NCBI GenBank assembly: GCA_029204225.1
Contig: CM055104.1
Span: 45,947,835 to 46,011,834, forward strand
From: Diphasiastrum complanatum
Taxonomy: Eukaryota > Streptophyta > Lycopodiopsida > Lycopodiales > Lycopodiaceae
Direction of reading: 5' to 3'
Length of the DNA: 64,000 nt
The notes under the pieces were generated by a model that saw nothing but the letters and a program-made list of their open reading frames with translations, was not told where the DNA came from and did not search any database. The position numbers and the translations under genes were made by a program. Every line of letters starts with the position of its first letter. Positions within the stretch are counted from its first letter, which is position 1. Shown piece after piece: positions 1 to 12,658 of the stretch.

Positions 1-944
1 CATCCACAAATGGAAAGTTTTTCAAACAAAGTGATTGATCATTCACATGGGAAGCATAGATCACTCACTAGTGGAGACTGTCAATTTTGGAAGCTAGAAA
101 CAATATGAAGCTTGAATGTATACAAACTTTTCAACACATAAAAAGCTTGTTTTGATGAATCACATCAAAAGACATAAATCTATGTCCCTAGTGTATAAAT
201 GAATTGGAATGTAGTAAATGGCTCAAGATTGCAAAGATCCAACCACAACACAAGTTAGAAAATATTTGATCAAAGACAAATGCAAAAAATCATGCTAGAT
301 TGATGCAAAAACCTATTTTTGACAAACTTTCTATTTCTAACCACCTCCTTGCTTTTATACCACATCAAAAATTAAGATCCAGAATGATCCTAAAACTAGA
401 CCCAGGAACAATAGAAGATGCACAAAAATCAATCTTACATTTGTAGACAATTTTACACATACAATTGACAATTTGATCAAGATCTACTCAACATATTGTA
501 TACAATTGAAAGAAAATCGTAACATAAATGGATTTGAATTAATTATCTATAAAGAGGCCTTAAAACAACAAATAAACATCTATTTCCTCTCTCCAATAGA
601 GATTGATCAAGCTTACAACACACACAAGCAAAAGACAACCACAAATAACAAGCTAGAATTGACCCTAAGGCATCCAAATTGGTAAGCCAATCTCATCAAC
701 AACTAGCCCTAAGATAGTCATATTGGCCAAAATTGTGAAACTAAAGCCAAAAATGAACTTTTAATGACTAAGTAACCAAATGAAGTTGGAACCAACTTAA
801 AAGTGGTTCATGTACCCTACTTTCACACATGTGACCCAACCATGTGAAGTTTATTTGCTAATTTGGCCCCATGTAGGCTCAAGTTGCCAAACTAACTAGT
901 AAAGTAGAAAACTAGTCAACAATTTTCACATCAAACACTTTTAG
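1..944. other. Intergenic, no gene seen
   Basis: AT-rich sequence with no open frame that resembles a known protein. The only notable frame is about 70 codons, of biased composition (N, T, I, K), which I take as chance. No tRNA, LTR or terminal repeat was recognised. Confidence 0.6.
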
Positions 945-1700
945 ATGCAACAAGAACCATGTTAATAAATGCTCAGCTACCCACAAAGTTTTAGGATGAA
1001 GCTACTTCTATTGCATGTTATCTACAAGATTATTCGAGCACTAAATCTGTTCATTCCCAAACTCCTTTTGAAGGTTATTACAACTACAAACCAAGCTTGA
1101 AGCATCTATGAGTCGTTGGTTGTTTGTGCTATGCACGACTTCCTTTTGATCTGGGAAAGAAACTTAATTTATCAGTTGCAAAACTATTTTTATTGGTTAC
1201 TCTACTTTTTGTAAAGTTTATAAAGTATATGAGATACCTTAAGGATGAGTCTAGTCCTTCATGATGTAGTCTTCTTAGAATAGAAGCTTTACTGTAGGAA
1301 GACCAATTTCATCAAATAGTAAAAGTAGAAAGTAGGAATGCATTTCTTTCTCCTCTACAAAGTCTAACTATGTTGCAGCCACTTATGCAGTAAATGATGT
1401 CATTTGGCTTAGAAGATTACAACAAAATCTGAAATTTCAACAGCTCAGACTAACCACATTGCATTGAGACAATCAAAGTTGCATCGCTCTTTCCCTGAAT
1501 GCATGATATCACTCTCGAACTAAGTATATTGACATAAAATTTTATTTTCTACGAGAAAAATGTTAGGAGAAATAATTTGAATTGATTTATTGTCCTACTA
1601 GAATGATGTTGGTTGATTTATTAACAAAGTCTTTGTCCAAAGGAAAAAAACATACTACTCTAGTAAGTATGCTAAATTTTATCCAGGTTCTTAAGAGAGA
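945..1700 (+). pseudogene. Ty1/copia relic: integrase end joined to RNase H, RT missing
   Basis: Read on the plus strand with several stops and frame changes. The 5' part (about 945-1135) matches the end of a copia integrase, with residues like TPFEGYYNYKPSLKHL. The 3' part (about 1340-1640) matches copia RNase H: SSTKSNYVAATYA, then a DNQSCIAL-like motif, then RTKYIDIKFYFLRE, followed by the usual DLLTKSLSK tail. The reverse transcriptase normally between them is almost entirely absent, so the copy carries an internal deletion. There is no intact frame and no LTR was found. Confidence 0.75.
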
Positions 1701-4700
1701 GTGTTGGCATTGATCTTGATCCTACTTATTTATTTCAATCTTATGAGAGATTTTTCTATATTCATCATTCACATGTTACTGAAAAGTTCTACAAAAAATA
1801 TAAGAAAATTTAGATAGTCTGTATATCTACACATAATTTTGGAAAAAGTAAAAAATGAGCAAAACAGTCCGAACAATTTAGAATTTGGACAATTCTTAGA
1901 CAAAATTTGGGCATGTTTGGAAACATTTGGAGGATATTCGAAGATGTTTGAACATATTTAAAATTTCTCAAGTTTGAATCAAAAGTTGAAGATGTTGTAC
2001 AAAATTCGACTAGTAGTTGTCGCAACCTCAATTTGCATTTTTTTTATACTATTCAAAATGCATCATATATTCTACTCAATCCGTTGCTAATGTCAATGAT
2101 TTATGTCAAATATCAGATCAAAGAATGCATGGTTGTCGTAGACGCCTAACCTACTCACATTCCTCGTGGTTGTTTCAGATGCTGCCTATGTATGATATCT
2201 AACAAGAGTTAAAAGCAGTGATAATGAAGTGACTTACAATAATCAAATCACCAAGAACAGAAAATTCTATTCCTTAAGCAAGAATATCATCGTGTCCTCC
2301 TAGGAAGGCAAGCATTTCCACCGCATACTTGTCAGGGGAACTTCTATTGAATGATCCCCAATCCCCAATAGGTGGGCATGCCCTAACCAAAGCACACTAC
2401 ATCGCCACACCACATGTGGGCCTCTCTAGTTTGTTGACGTGGTGCTAGATTAGGCTTCCATGCAGTTATTTTGAAGTCTACTTATTCTCTTGTCCCATGA
2501 AGCCAGTGTCAGTTAGCATATTGCCCTCAATGTTTTGATGGTTGCTTTTGGTTGGTGAGCAAGTGGTTGAAGACAGGCTAATTATGACACATTTTATTGA
2601 AATTCTTGTTTCATGGACTTTGATCTTTGAAATAATTGTTATTAGTTGTGTAGAATTTTTACTTGATTTCTTTTTTTGAATACCCTCAAATTTTTTGAGT
2701 CAATATAAAAATTTATTCTGTGGTGGAAAGGTCATGTTCACAAATTTGTAAGGATTTCAAATTTTATATGCCCTATAAGGCTTTTTCCTAACAATTTGTC
2801 AAATTTTTGACAAATTCCATGAAGTAATTTTTTGTAAAGAATGATGTGTGAAATTGTCCTAAAACACGATATATAATCATTTGGGATAGAGCAAGTGAGC
2901 TTCCACTCAACTTTTTATGTAGAGGAATCTTCATCAAGAGACCTTCACTGATGGTTTGGGTAACTTTTGAAATTATGTCTCACCCTAATGAGCACTAACT
3001 TTTGAAGCGACCCTTAGCCATATGAGACCTTTATTGGTGGATGACGTAACTTTCAAAGTTAAGTCTTGATCAAGTGGGCTTGCCATAACTTTCTTAATGA
3101 CTTCAATCACCTCTGAAGGTCACTAAAAATATGACTCCCTTGCAACTAAAGCTAGTCTTTCCTAAACATTGCACGTTTAGAGTCATCATTCATATAAAAG
3201 AACAATCACCATAAATGTTCCAATGACTTTTAACTCCACTGAAGGTCAATAGCGATACCATCGTGTTGAAATTTGAGGTTTGAGATTGGAAACCATGCAA
3301 GTTGGATGTGGCATTGGTAAACATGGTGCCCACCATAAGTTGTTTGGCTTAAAATTTGCAAAATACTTTTCCCAGTCTCCAAAATAGAGTTATTGAGGTA
3401 CAAAAATAATCTACATGTTTTGTCTTTAATTTGAAGTGAGAGATTTTACTTTATTCTAGAACATTCTTGAAATGTAGACTATACTAGAACTTATGAAATT
3501 ACTTGACATGTACTTTTTGGTATTCTAGAATACCTATCATAAGATTGTGTACCTTACTCTTTTGAGTTGCAAGTCAACATGACGTTTTTGCACTTGAGAA
3601 TGGATATTTTGGTGACCTTTGCATCTAGTGAAATAATCTTACAATTATGGCAAGGACTTTAGCCTTATCCATAATTAAAAGAACGTTAACTGCGTGAGGT
3701 TCTAGAAATAATACCTTCGCACACATAAATGGTTGGCACAACATTTTAGTTTACAAATGGGTATCTTTTTTTCTTCTCTTAGAGAGTTTTGTTGTTTTAT
3801 AAGCTAAGATATTGTCTCTTACTTCTTTGTAGACTTTTTGTTGGCCATAATAATATGCTTGTGAATAGTTTTATTCTCTTCAAAAATCACATTTTTCAAG
3901 CACTTTTCTTTCATGTGGTTTACATTTGTCCACAGTCTCATCTTAGAAACCATGGAATCTTCCAAATCAATGTGCCACCCCATAGATTCCCTATGCCATT
4001 CTCTCTTTAGGGATGAACTTATGAAGATTACAATGCGACCCCAATCCGTTATGACATAATTTTGCACCTTATACAACACTTTCTTGCCTTTCAAATGCAA
4101 ATTACAGATCATGGACATGATTAGATTTTCACTGCCAGTGTCCATCGATCCTCAATCTCCGAATTTGATCCACCTATGACCTGCAAAACTCCCATGAAAT
4201 TTCAACACCATAACGCATCTGGCAATCCATAAATGTGCACTTCTTTGAGAGCAGTGCTTGTAGAAAAGTTTCAACCGAGCGTTCCAAAAACCTACAAAGT
4301 TTGAATGAAGTCGATAAAAGACTAGAATGAAACCTTTACCTTAAAATTCATAGCTAGAACTAGATAACTTTTGACAAGTGAAAAACCTAATTTTAAAGCT
4401 AAGCCATAGAATATAAATCTTGATGGTTGGCTTGTTTGTATTAGTAGGTTTTGTTCGAGCATTGCTTGAGAGCGTCCTCAAAAACCGAGTCGGATAACAT
4501 TAGAAACCGAGCCTTGATTTGTCCGGCATGTTGACTAGTCTCACAAACTTCCATTTGACCACTTTGAGCACCAAATGGCAAAGAGTCTTGCCTTTCCAGG
4601 GCAAACCCAAAAACAATATCAAATGCCCCAGTTGGGCTGCTGCTGCTGGGTAGTGACTAGTCTACTGATTGACTCTGAGGTGGGTTTCTACCCAATTTCC

Positions 4701-5199
4701 TCAAACACAGAACTGATTGACAAACAACACAAAATGAACCCAGAGAAGTCACACTGCACAGCTAAGCTCTGATCTTTTGGGGTTGTGGTCGGTGTTAAGA
4801 TCATATGATTACAAACCCAAGTCAATGGGCTCACAATAACACATTCTCACTGGAGAATTGAAAATTTTTCTTGGAGAGGGAGAGTGATTGGATGAAAGTG
4901 AGAGGGAAGTAGATCTCACTAGGCTACGGATGAAAGGAATGTGCAAGCATCTGAGAAGTTGCAGCAAGTTGAGCAGGACAAAAAGACTTCATTTTGACTT
5001 GGGAATGAGACATTTTTTTGGTAGTGATGATGAGTGAATTTAAGTGTTTATGTCAACTCTTTGAATTTGCCTGTTGAATTTGAGGTGAGTTGACATTTTG
5101 ATTTTTCAATCTGCTTTAAAAGCTGCAGCCGCTTCATTCTAGAAGCTCAGATTATTCCCAGTAGAAGTCTGGATGGCGAAGGCATCATGCATTTAAAAA
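1701..5199. other. Intergenic and upstream region of the ERF gene
   Basis: No protein-like frame was recognised. Frames at 3789-4145 overlap on both strands and have no recognisable motif. The last ~350 bases (4850-5199) are purine-rich (GAGAGGGAGAG-type) and probably hold the promoter and 5' leader of the ERF gene, but no single TATA box or start site can be assigned with confidence. Confidence 0.45.
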
Positions 5200-5719
5200 A
5201 TGTCACAGATACTTGCGGCAAGCAACAACAGGAGCAGCAGCAGCAGAGATTGCCGACGGTTTGAGAGGCATCACCTTGATCCAGATTCAATTGCTGGGCT
5301 TGGAGATGGAAACATAGATGTGAATGCAGAGAGATCACTGATGATTTCTGCTCTTTCTCAAACCATCCAAACTGGAAGAGAGGAGATTACGAATGCCATT
5401 CCATGTTCTGGAGATGGTCTTGAAGCTTTCCTAATGAATCCGGTTGATTGGAGCTGCAACTACAGAATGGGAGCTCCAGATTTTGAGAACAATAATATGC
5501 AAGAAGTTGTGTCTTCCCAAGTCACTTGTGAAAGCTCATCGCAATGGGATGAATTTGCTCAGCTCTGTTTTCCATCTAGCTGGCAAAGAAGCTCTTACAA
5601 TCACAGTACTGGGGACGCTCCGACCCAAAGCTCTCCTCAATGTTCATCTTCCAGTGCAGATTCTGGAAAAGCTTATGATCAAAATACTCCTGTTTATTCT
5701 ACCTTCATAGGTCGGTCGG

Positions 5720-5790
<71 letters not shown>

Positions 5791-6791
5791 CGCGCACGCA
5801 CGCACATCCAGTTTCTTCTGACGCAATTTGTTTCTCATGAGCAGGATACGATTCTGCTATTCGTAGCGATTCTTCGACGATGGCAGCAGCCCTAGTGCAG
5901 GATTCTCCCCCAATCATTAGGGATAACCATAGTCCTGCTGTGAGGAAGCGGCGCTACAGAGGTGTGAGGCAGAGACCGTGGGGGAAGTGGGCTGCTGAGA
6001 TCCGTGATCCGAATAAGGCAGCTCGAGTGTGGCTTGGCACATTCAACACAGCGGAGGAAGCAGCTCGAGCTTACGACGCTGCAGCTCTCAAGTTCCGTGG
6101 AGTGAGAGCTAGGCTCAATTTCCCTGACGATCCACATAACTTTGCCAAATTCCGCTTGCAATCCACCTCTTCTTCTGCTGCTGCACACACCACTACAGCG
6201 CCATCACTGCCATCTCAGAGCTTCTCTCATTGTGATCATATAGCTCAATCTCATATCTCCCCGAAACAACAACAAATAGATAAGTCCAACTGGGCTTCAA
6301 TCCGATCCATCTCAACATCTCTTCTGGATTCCATTACGCCTTCAAGATCTCAGCAAACCCATCATCGGCTTCCTCCAGCCACCCCCCTGGAACCCCCACC
6401 CACAACTCAGCCAGCCATGCCGTACATGGAGCAGTTTCAAGATCATTCTCTGTGGCATAGACGAGGGTTTTCCTTACCACCAGCTCATCTGTCAGTATTA
6501 GATCAGACAATTGAACCAACAAATTCATCCTTCTTGCAGCTGGAAGCAAGCTTCAGATCAAGTAGGCAGCACAGTCACCCAATCATGGAGGCTCAAAATG
6601 CAGTGATGCAGCAAGGCTTTACTGACCAGCATCAAACACTAGTGACAGAAGCTCAAAGTAAAGCCTGTTATGGCCCCGTCTTGTCCTTTGAGCAGATCTT
6701 TGCTCAATCTCCAAACTGGAGTCCAAGTGAAATTCAGAGGCTTCTGGATGATTTCTCTCCCAGAAGCAACCATCAAGCCTTCAACCCATGA
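5200..6791 (+). CDS. AP2/ERF-domain transcription factor (one intron)
   Basis: DNA-binding regulator of the plant ERF family, expected to act in the nucleus on GCC-box-like promoters. I model exon 1 as 5200-5710 and exon 2 as 5845-6791, giving 485 codons; the splice (ATAG/GTCGGT ... GAGCAG/GATACG) keeps frame. The single AP2 domain covers residues ~208-264 (bases 5955-6125): it opens [19 protein letters not shown], continues RVWLGTF and AARAYDAAA, and ends RARLNFP. The WAAEIRDP pattern, one AP2 domain and an intron upstream of it fit ERF subfamily members close to the ABR1/RAP2.6 group; that group call is inference. The N-terminal 170 residues (serine-rich start) and the C-terminal part (H, Q, P, S-rich, ending in an acidic/hydrophobic stretch near LLDDF) have no recognised domain and may serve activation. 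The start at 5200 is the first ATG in the long frame; an upstream ATG (5173) is closed within a few codons. An internal ATG at 5880 would give a 303-codon protein that still holds the AP2 domain. Confidence 0.88.
5711..5844 (+). repeat. ERF intron with (CT)n-(CG)n-(CA)n microsatellite
   Basis: This 134-base intron is mostly microsatellite: a (CT)n run from about 5722 to 5774, then (CG)n to about 5793, then CACGCACGCAC. The acceptor is preceded by TTTGTTTCTCATGAGCAG. If the intron is kept, the exon-1 frame runs through the repeat and stops at 5893-5895, giving a 231-codon product without the AP2 domain. The length is likely variable between individuals. Confidence 0.85.
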
Positions 6792-7757
6792 AGCATATCA
6801 TACACTTTACAAATTTATGCTCAATGAGCAAACATAAATATATAAGAAAATGAAAAATGGAGCTATATACATTTCAGTTTTTGAGACATTGTGGATTTTG
6901 TGAATTTAGTTAGATGGATCAAATTGTCAGGTGGTTGAGATCCTAGAGTCTCCATAGGTGCAATTTCCCTTGGCACAAAGGATTCAGTTGTCATGTCATT
7001 GAATTTTGCACCATGCCTTGAATATCTATTCTAAAGCCCTAATGCCTCATAAATCTCAAACTTGTTGCTCTAAAATTCAGATTTCTTCATGAGATCTGGT
7101 TGGAACTTTATAGCATTTGCGCTCATTTTACGGCTCTTGCATCAATTGAAGATTTAAAGCCATCTAACTCAATCACTTTAAATCTATAGCACTTGAACAA
7201 TTGAGGAATATGAAGCCTTCTAACGAGATCGCTTGAGTATAAAAAATGGCGTTATCCTTGTTGGCATCCCAACACTCCTATAGCACTAGAACAATTGAGG
7301 AATATGATGCCTTCTAACTCCATCACTTTAGTTTGAAAAGTGGCGTTATTCTTGTTGGCATCCCAACACTAGCTTGAGGAATTTAAGAAAATCATAAAAT
7401 TCCCCTCTTTTAAGTTTTGGTGCAACTTGATTCTATTTGTGGATATTTTGCAATAGTCTCCAAGATGATGGGTAGATCCTCCTGAGAATTCTTGGGTAAG
7501 GGATCTAGCCCTCTGAGTTCAATTCATAACATGTTATATTTATTAATCTCCACGTTGATATTCCAATTAGCTTAGATACCCCAAGAAACTTTCATTAGTT
7601 TAATATTTTATGTTTTACGAAGCTTTTTAGCTTAATTGCTCTTTGCCAATGGGCATTATCTTTCTATATGCTTTCATCTATTTGTACATTGATGGGTTTT
7701 CCCATCCTTCAATAATCAAAGCATGAGGTTCATTAGCATAATGACATATCCTGAAGA

Positions 7758-7759
<2 letters not shown>
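6792..7759. other. 3' flank of the ERF gene with a ~94-bp tandem duplication
   Basis: No gene. The first part probably contains the ERF 3' UTR (AATATATAAGAAAA near 6836). At 7185-7372 two diverged copies of a ~94-base unit lie in tandem, both containing TATAGCACT, GAACAATTGAGGAATATGA and TTGTTGGCATCCCAACACT. Confidence 0.7.
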
Positions 7760-7838
<79 letters not shown>

Positions 7839-7894
7839 CGCGCGCACCCCCCCTCCCCAACACACACATGCACACACACACACACACACACACA
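7760..7894. repeat. Compound microsatellite (CT)n-(GC)n-(CA)n
   Basis: A pure CT run covers 7761-7834, then a short GC-alternating block, a C-rich spacer and a CA run to about 7893. Open frames across it on either strand (Ser-Leu or Arg-Glu repeats) are products of the repeat, not genes. Confidence 0.95.
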
Positions 7895-9530
7895 AGTCAC
7901 CAAAGGATTAAGGGTCTTTCACTCTCACTTGCCAAACTAAACCCTTCGCTCACTGTGGCTCTCTTTTTGTGCATACTTCCTTGCAACTACAAAACAATAT
8001 TGTTTGTTAATAAAAATAGTCAACAACTAATAAGATTGTTCTTTCCTACAAAATGCCCAACATATTGTTTCAATCCTTTACTAAAAATTATGTTTTTACA
8101 CATGTTTCTATTTTTTTTAATGCCTAATAAGTACATCTTCTAGAGTTTAAAATACAAAACTCTTTTTAGCACATTCCTAGTTTTTTTTTCCTAGACACCA
8201 CCGTTGTGTAGATGGGGTTTTTGAACTTGCGTGGTCAATCCCACCCTCTACCACCACACAACACATAGAGGACCATTCTTAGTTTTTTATTGTACATACA
8301 ATATGATGTCATATTCTTTACTTGTGTCGTACACTACATAAAAGAAGACCAACTCTATTTGGAATTTTTTGAAAACCTCCAAAAGATGCACAACAAAGCA
8401 AAGGAGACAATATCTCAAAAAATAAACTTTGGAAAAGCATGGTAGACGTTAGTTATTCAATCATTAACATTTTGGATGTGTTTAGTCAAAAATTACATGT
8501 GCTTTGACTATTGAGATATATTTTGTCACAAAAGACATGCTTTGAAGGACAAAATGTGCAAGGCTACTTGCAAGATCTACATAAGCATATCATCACTTGC
8601 CAATAACATATAAAACATCCACAAAAAATGCCGATTCACCGACTCTTTTTTGGTATATTTCTAAAGTTTCAATGGTTGAGCCCTTTCCAAGACGACGAGC
8701 CTATCAAGAAGAAAAAAACATATTGCAATTATAGCCAATTGCTAATTGAAGCATCATGTGCATTATTTACATTGTACATAAGTTACAACCACATATTATG
8801 CCTAGCAACACAAAGCTCTTAAGTTTTGGAACATGGAGCTCAAAGGTGGACCTTTGTGCATATAAACCATTATTACAACCATGTATAAGGCCTCGCCGCA
8901 ATGGAGCACAAAGCTCTCGACTTTTGGAGCCCATGGGTTACGAGGTGTTTCTTTGCACTAGCAAGCTTTGAGCCTAGGTCTCCATTCTTATGAAAGAATC
9001 CCTTATGATTTAGGCTATGGCTTTAGATGTCTTGACAAATTCAAATTTGATTTTGATTTTCATATACATAAAAGATATTAATGTATTGAAAAATTAAATT
9101 TTTATACTTGCTAGACTCCTTAGATAGTCTTAAGTTGCCTCTCACACTTTCACGACTTGGTTTAGGACATGGCTCTTTGATTGTGATTTAGTTGCACCTA
9201 TTAGGTATGGCACAAGGTAGGTGTAAGTTGTCCCCAAAAAAAAAGGCACTTGCACGGTGCTATTCTACTTATATGTTGGTAATGTGTTGATTCTTACATC
9301 TTACTAAGCTTGAGGGCTAGCATATGGGTGAACTAGTTCTATCGCATTTCACTTTGATAAGCTGCTATCATGTTAGCTACTATTATGGTAGATCAAGGAT
9401 TTTTTTGAAATTTCATGGCTCATGTTAGAGTTTTTGGCTCTTTGCAACTCTTGTTTGCCTTTTCTCGTGGTTGCTTCTTCTTGTTGGTATGATTAGTGGT
9501 CTCCAGGATCGTTGCTTCAACTATTTATCT
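7895..9530. other. Intergenic, no gene seen
   Basis: AT-rich DNA with homopolymer runs. No frame resembles a known protein family and no repeat border was recognised. Confidence 0.55.
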
Positions 9531-9540
9531 TTTTTTTGAT

Positions 9541-9852
9541 TTTGTAGTTTGCTTCTTGTGGGTTGCTTTCAGTTTTCTAGTAGGCTGTTGGTGGTTCGCT
9601 GCCCGTTTTGTTGAGGCTTGGTGTCTTCTGGTTAGATGACTTGTGGTCCTTGTCCTACTTTGCATTGTTTGTGACATCTTACTCTTCCTAGAACAAGATT
9701 TTGTAGTTTGCTTCTTGTGGGTTGCTTTCAGTTTTCTAATAGGCTGTTGGTGGTTCACTGCCCATTTTGTTGAGGCTTGGTGTCATCTGGCACTTGTGGT
9801 CCTTGTCCTACTTTGGATTGTTTGTGACATCTTACTCTTCCTAGAACAAGAT
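9541..9852. repeat. Two tandem copies of a ~155-bp unit
   Basis: Both copies start TTTGTAGTTTGCTTCTTGTG and end CTCTTCCTAGAACAAGAT; the second starts near 9700 and lacks a short GTTAGATGA segment. The few differences imply a fairly recent duplication. The open frames across it, on both strands, repeat the same peptide because of the duplication. Confidence 0.85.
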
Positions 9853-10320
9853 CTATGGTTTTTCTTTTGATGCCCTCTCTTTTGCTACTCATGTTCAAGT
9901 CTCTAGAGTTGTTAGTTGCATTTGGTTCTGGTTAATGTCTGTTGGTTGGTGTTATTAGCTTATGTTGTTTATGGTTAATGTTTGTTGTATGGTGTTACTA
10001 GCTTGTGTTTAAAGGTGGTTTTGGATTTTGCTACTTTTGTTTGTTTGGTTTTTGGTTCTTATGCTCCTTTACCTTGTGTCATTGTGGTGTTCTAGAACTA
10101 TTTGCTATGGATAGTGTTGTTCTTAGTACCCGAGTTGGTTGTTCCTGGGTTTTTTTTTTTTCTCTATTTTGTTGTTTTTCATACTAGAGCCATATAATTG
10201 GGTGGTAATTTTGTGTGCCCTGATTGGTTGCCTTGTTTTCGGTACTCAACTACATATAGACAATGATATTGCTATGATTCGCTACTAATTTTTCCAATTT
10301 CAATGTAATGGATTGTTGGG

Positions 10321-10670
10321 TGTGTATATTATTTTGGCCTACAATTGAGCTTTTCTACTATGGAGTACTATACCGATATATTTATTGGTATTTAAGTGTG
10401 TGACTTGTAGTTTGTAGAGAAATTATGGTTGATGACTTTTCTTGTGATACTTTTAGCTACTACTCCTTTATCTTGATTGATAGGCCTATAGTTAGTGTGT
10501 ATATTATTTTGGCCTACAATTGAGCTTTTCTACTATGGAGTACTATACCGATATATTTATTGGTATTTAAGTGTGTGACTTGTAGTTTGTAGAGAAATTA
10601 TGGTTGATGACTTTTCTTGTGATACTTTTAGCTACTACTCCTTTATCTTGATTGATAGGCCTATAGTTAC
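10321..10670. repeat. Exact tandem duplication of 175 bp
   Basis: Bases 10321-10495 recur at 10496-10670 with no difference that I can see by eye (shared landmarks GGCCTACAATTGAGC, CCGATATATTTATTGG and GATAGGCCTATAGTTA). The copies are non-coding. Such identity means a very recent duplication or an assembly artefact. Confidence 0.88.
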
Positions 10671-12118
10671 CATAAGTTTTGAAGCAAGTTGCATATATTT
10701 AATTGCCTTGTTGACTGAATGAGCAAAAGTACCATTGCCATTGATTCAAGTTAAATTTTGGCTGGTTTGTTTACTTTATGACCCGACTTTTTACAATTGT
10801 CCTACATTCTCATGAAAAAGTAAAACTTGTAGATACTAAGTCAAGTGCTATCTTCTTTTGATTTTGTGGACTTTTGAGAGTATGCATTGTCACTTGACTT
10901 AATGGTATGTTTGCACTATATTTGGCAAATTCTGACTTGTTCCCATATGACATAGGCATATATAGACATTTGTCCCATTTAGAGTCATCATATTATATTG
11001 CATGATGGAACAATAACCACTTATGGTTTGTTGTTGGTAATTTTTTTGGTTTAGCAACATGTACCATTTTCATTTTTTATTACGAGTCCATTAATAAACA
11101 TTTTATGTTCTTCTTGTTGCTTCTGGCATGCTTTAGGACTCCAAGAATACCATCGCTATTGCATGCTCTTTAAATTGGCCCTATGTTATAACGTTTCCTA
11201 TATATTGGGCTATGAGGAATATAGTAATTAGTTGTACCAGAGAGGTCTATGTTTTTGGATAGTAACATGTTGAGTGGACACCTTCAAATGAATGCAATAC
11301 TTTTGAACTAGATTTTTTATGTAGTTGTGTTGGTGTGGTAGTAATGCATGCATCGGCTATCACAATAGTGATGTTTAAGGCAACAAATGATTGAAAATGC
11401 TATTCGATAAAAGCCACGTTGTGTGTGATGTGAAATGCTTTGGAACTACATGGTGAAATCCCTTTACCTCCACAACATGGTTATCTATTGTCACATGGTA
11501 GGGATGATATGATTGTTGATATTTTTTGTTATTGCTATTGTTGCTTGATTGACAAGCCTGTAACTAAGTAGTTTGCATATGAATGTATATGTTGTGAGCA
11601 AATGTATTACTGACGCCAATTCAAATAGTGAGGCTGATTTTTTACTTTATGACCACACTTCTTAATTCTATCTTATGCTTTCAAAACATGCAGTACTAAG
11701 TTACGTATCGACTTCTTATGATTATGTGGTCTTTTGAAACTATGTACCTTTAATTGAGTTAGTAGCTCGTGTGCATCGTAGTTGGCTAAGGCTGACATGT
11801 TACCATAGGACGTATGGTTGAAGCTGACATGTTACCATATGACATATGCATTGCCAAGCATATAGATAATTGTCTTATTTTAATTTTTACTTGTTCCTCA
11901 GCTTGAAGGCCGTACTATAGACTGTATTACACATGTATGGGCTCGGATTTCAATGTTGATCAATGCTTTTGATTGTTAATGCTTGTTCTTTGTCAAATTG
12001 CCAATCTAGATCAACTTTTTTGTGTCTAGTTTTTTGATAGATTGTTAAGCAAGCATCCAAACACTCTTGTGGATATTTTGTAGATCCATTTATGGTCCTA
12101 AATTACAATACTTTCACA
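10671..12118. other. Intergenic, no gene seen
   Basis: No coding signal. One small local duplication sits near 11785-11845 (GCTGACATGTTACCATA twice). Nothing else was recognised. Confidence 0.5.
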
Positions 12119-12130
12119 TGGTATCAGATC
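12119..12130 (+). other. Primer-binding-site-like motif of an LTR retrotransposon
   Basis: TGGTATCAGATC resembles the plant initiator-tRNA-Met primer site (TGGTATCAGAGC) used by copia elements and follows a CA dinucleotide, as at the end of an LTR. No matching LTR pair or plus-strand gag follows within the next 500 bases, so this may be the remnant of a truncated or TRIM-like element. Confidence 0.4.
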
Positions 12131-12658
12131 CAAGTACAAGAGCATAAGCCATTGATCTAATGCAAATCCATTTTTAGCAAGTTTTGGTGCTAAAAACTAG
12201 TATTGAGAGGGCAAGCTAGAATCTTGATTTTGATGAGGAGATTTGATCCCAAACTTGGTAGGGGTCCAAATCCATACTTTCCACGTGTGGGCACCTCTGA
12301 ACCTTCATTTAATGCATGGTATTCATTTGATCCAAAGAAATTCAATTTGTGAGCTTTTGATGTAATTTCTGGTGGAAATCTTAGGATAAGCTACCAAGAT
12401 TGAGTGCCATTGATTAGATTTGACTTAGGCTCATGAGATCTAATTAATCTAGGCTGAAATCAGGTCCTCTAAACTTGTTTTATAGGTCTTGAAAGTACAT
12501 CAAAAAGTGTGAAAGAGATTAAGTCATTTTTTTGTCCAAAAATAGCCAAAATTGGCAAGATTTGATTGTAAGTAGATTTCACATCATCTTATCTTCATTC
12601 CAACTTTGTGAGGGAGTGCTAGAATTGAGATTATAAGTCCATTTGTTGGATTAGAAAT

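Noticed and set aside
3789..4145. Overlapping 73- and 108-codon frames on opposite strands
   Set aside because: No motif on either strand; composition fits chance open frames in AT-rich DNA.
5644..5917. Minus-strand frames with long Arg-Glu repeats over the ERF intron
   Set aside because: They are translations of the (CT)n tract on the opposite strand and overlap the true ERF exons.
7678..7911. Plus and minus frames of 60-70 codons across the 7.8-kb microsatellite
   Set aside because: Composed almost wholly of repeat-derived Ser-Leu, Arg-Glu or Thr-His residues; no protein family.
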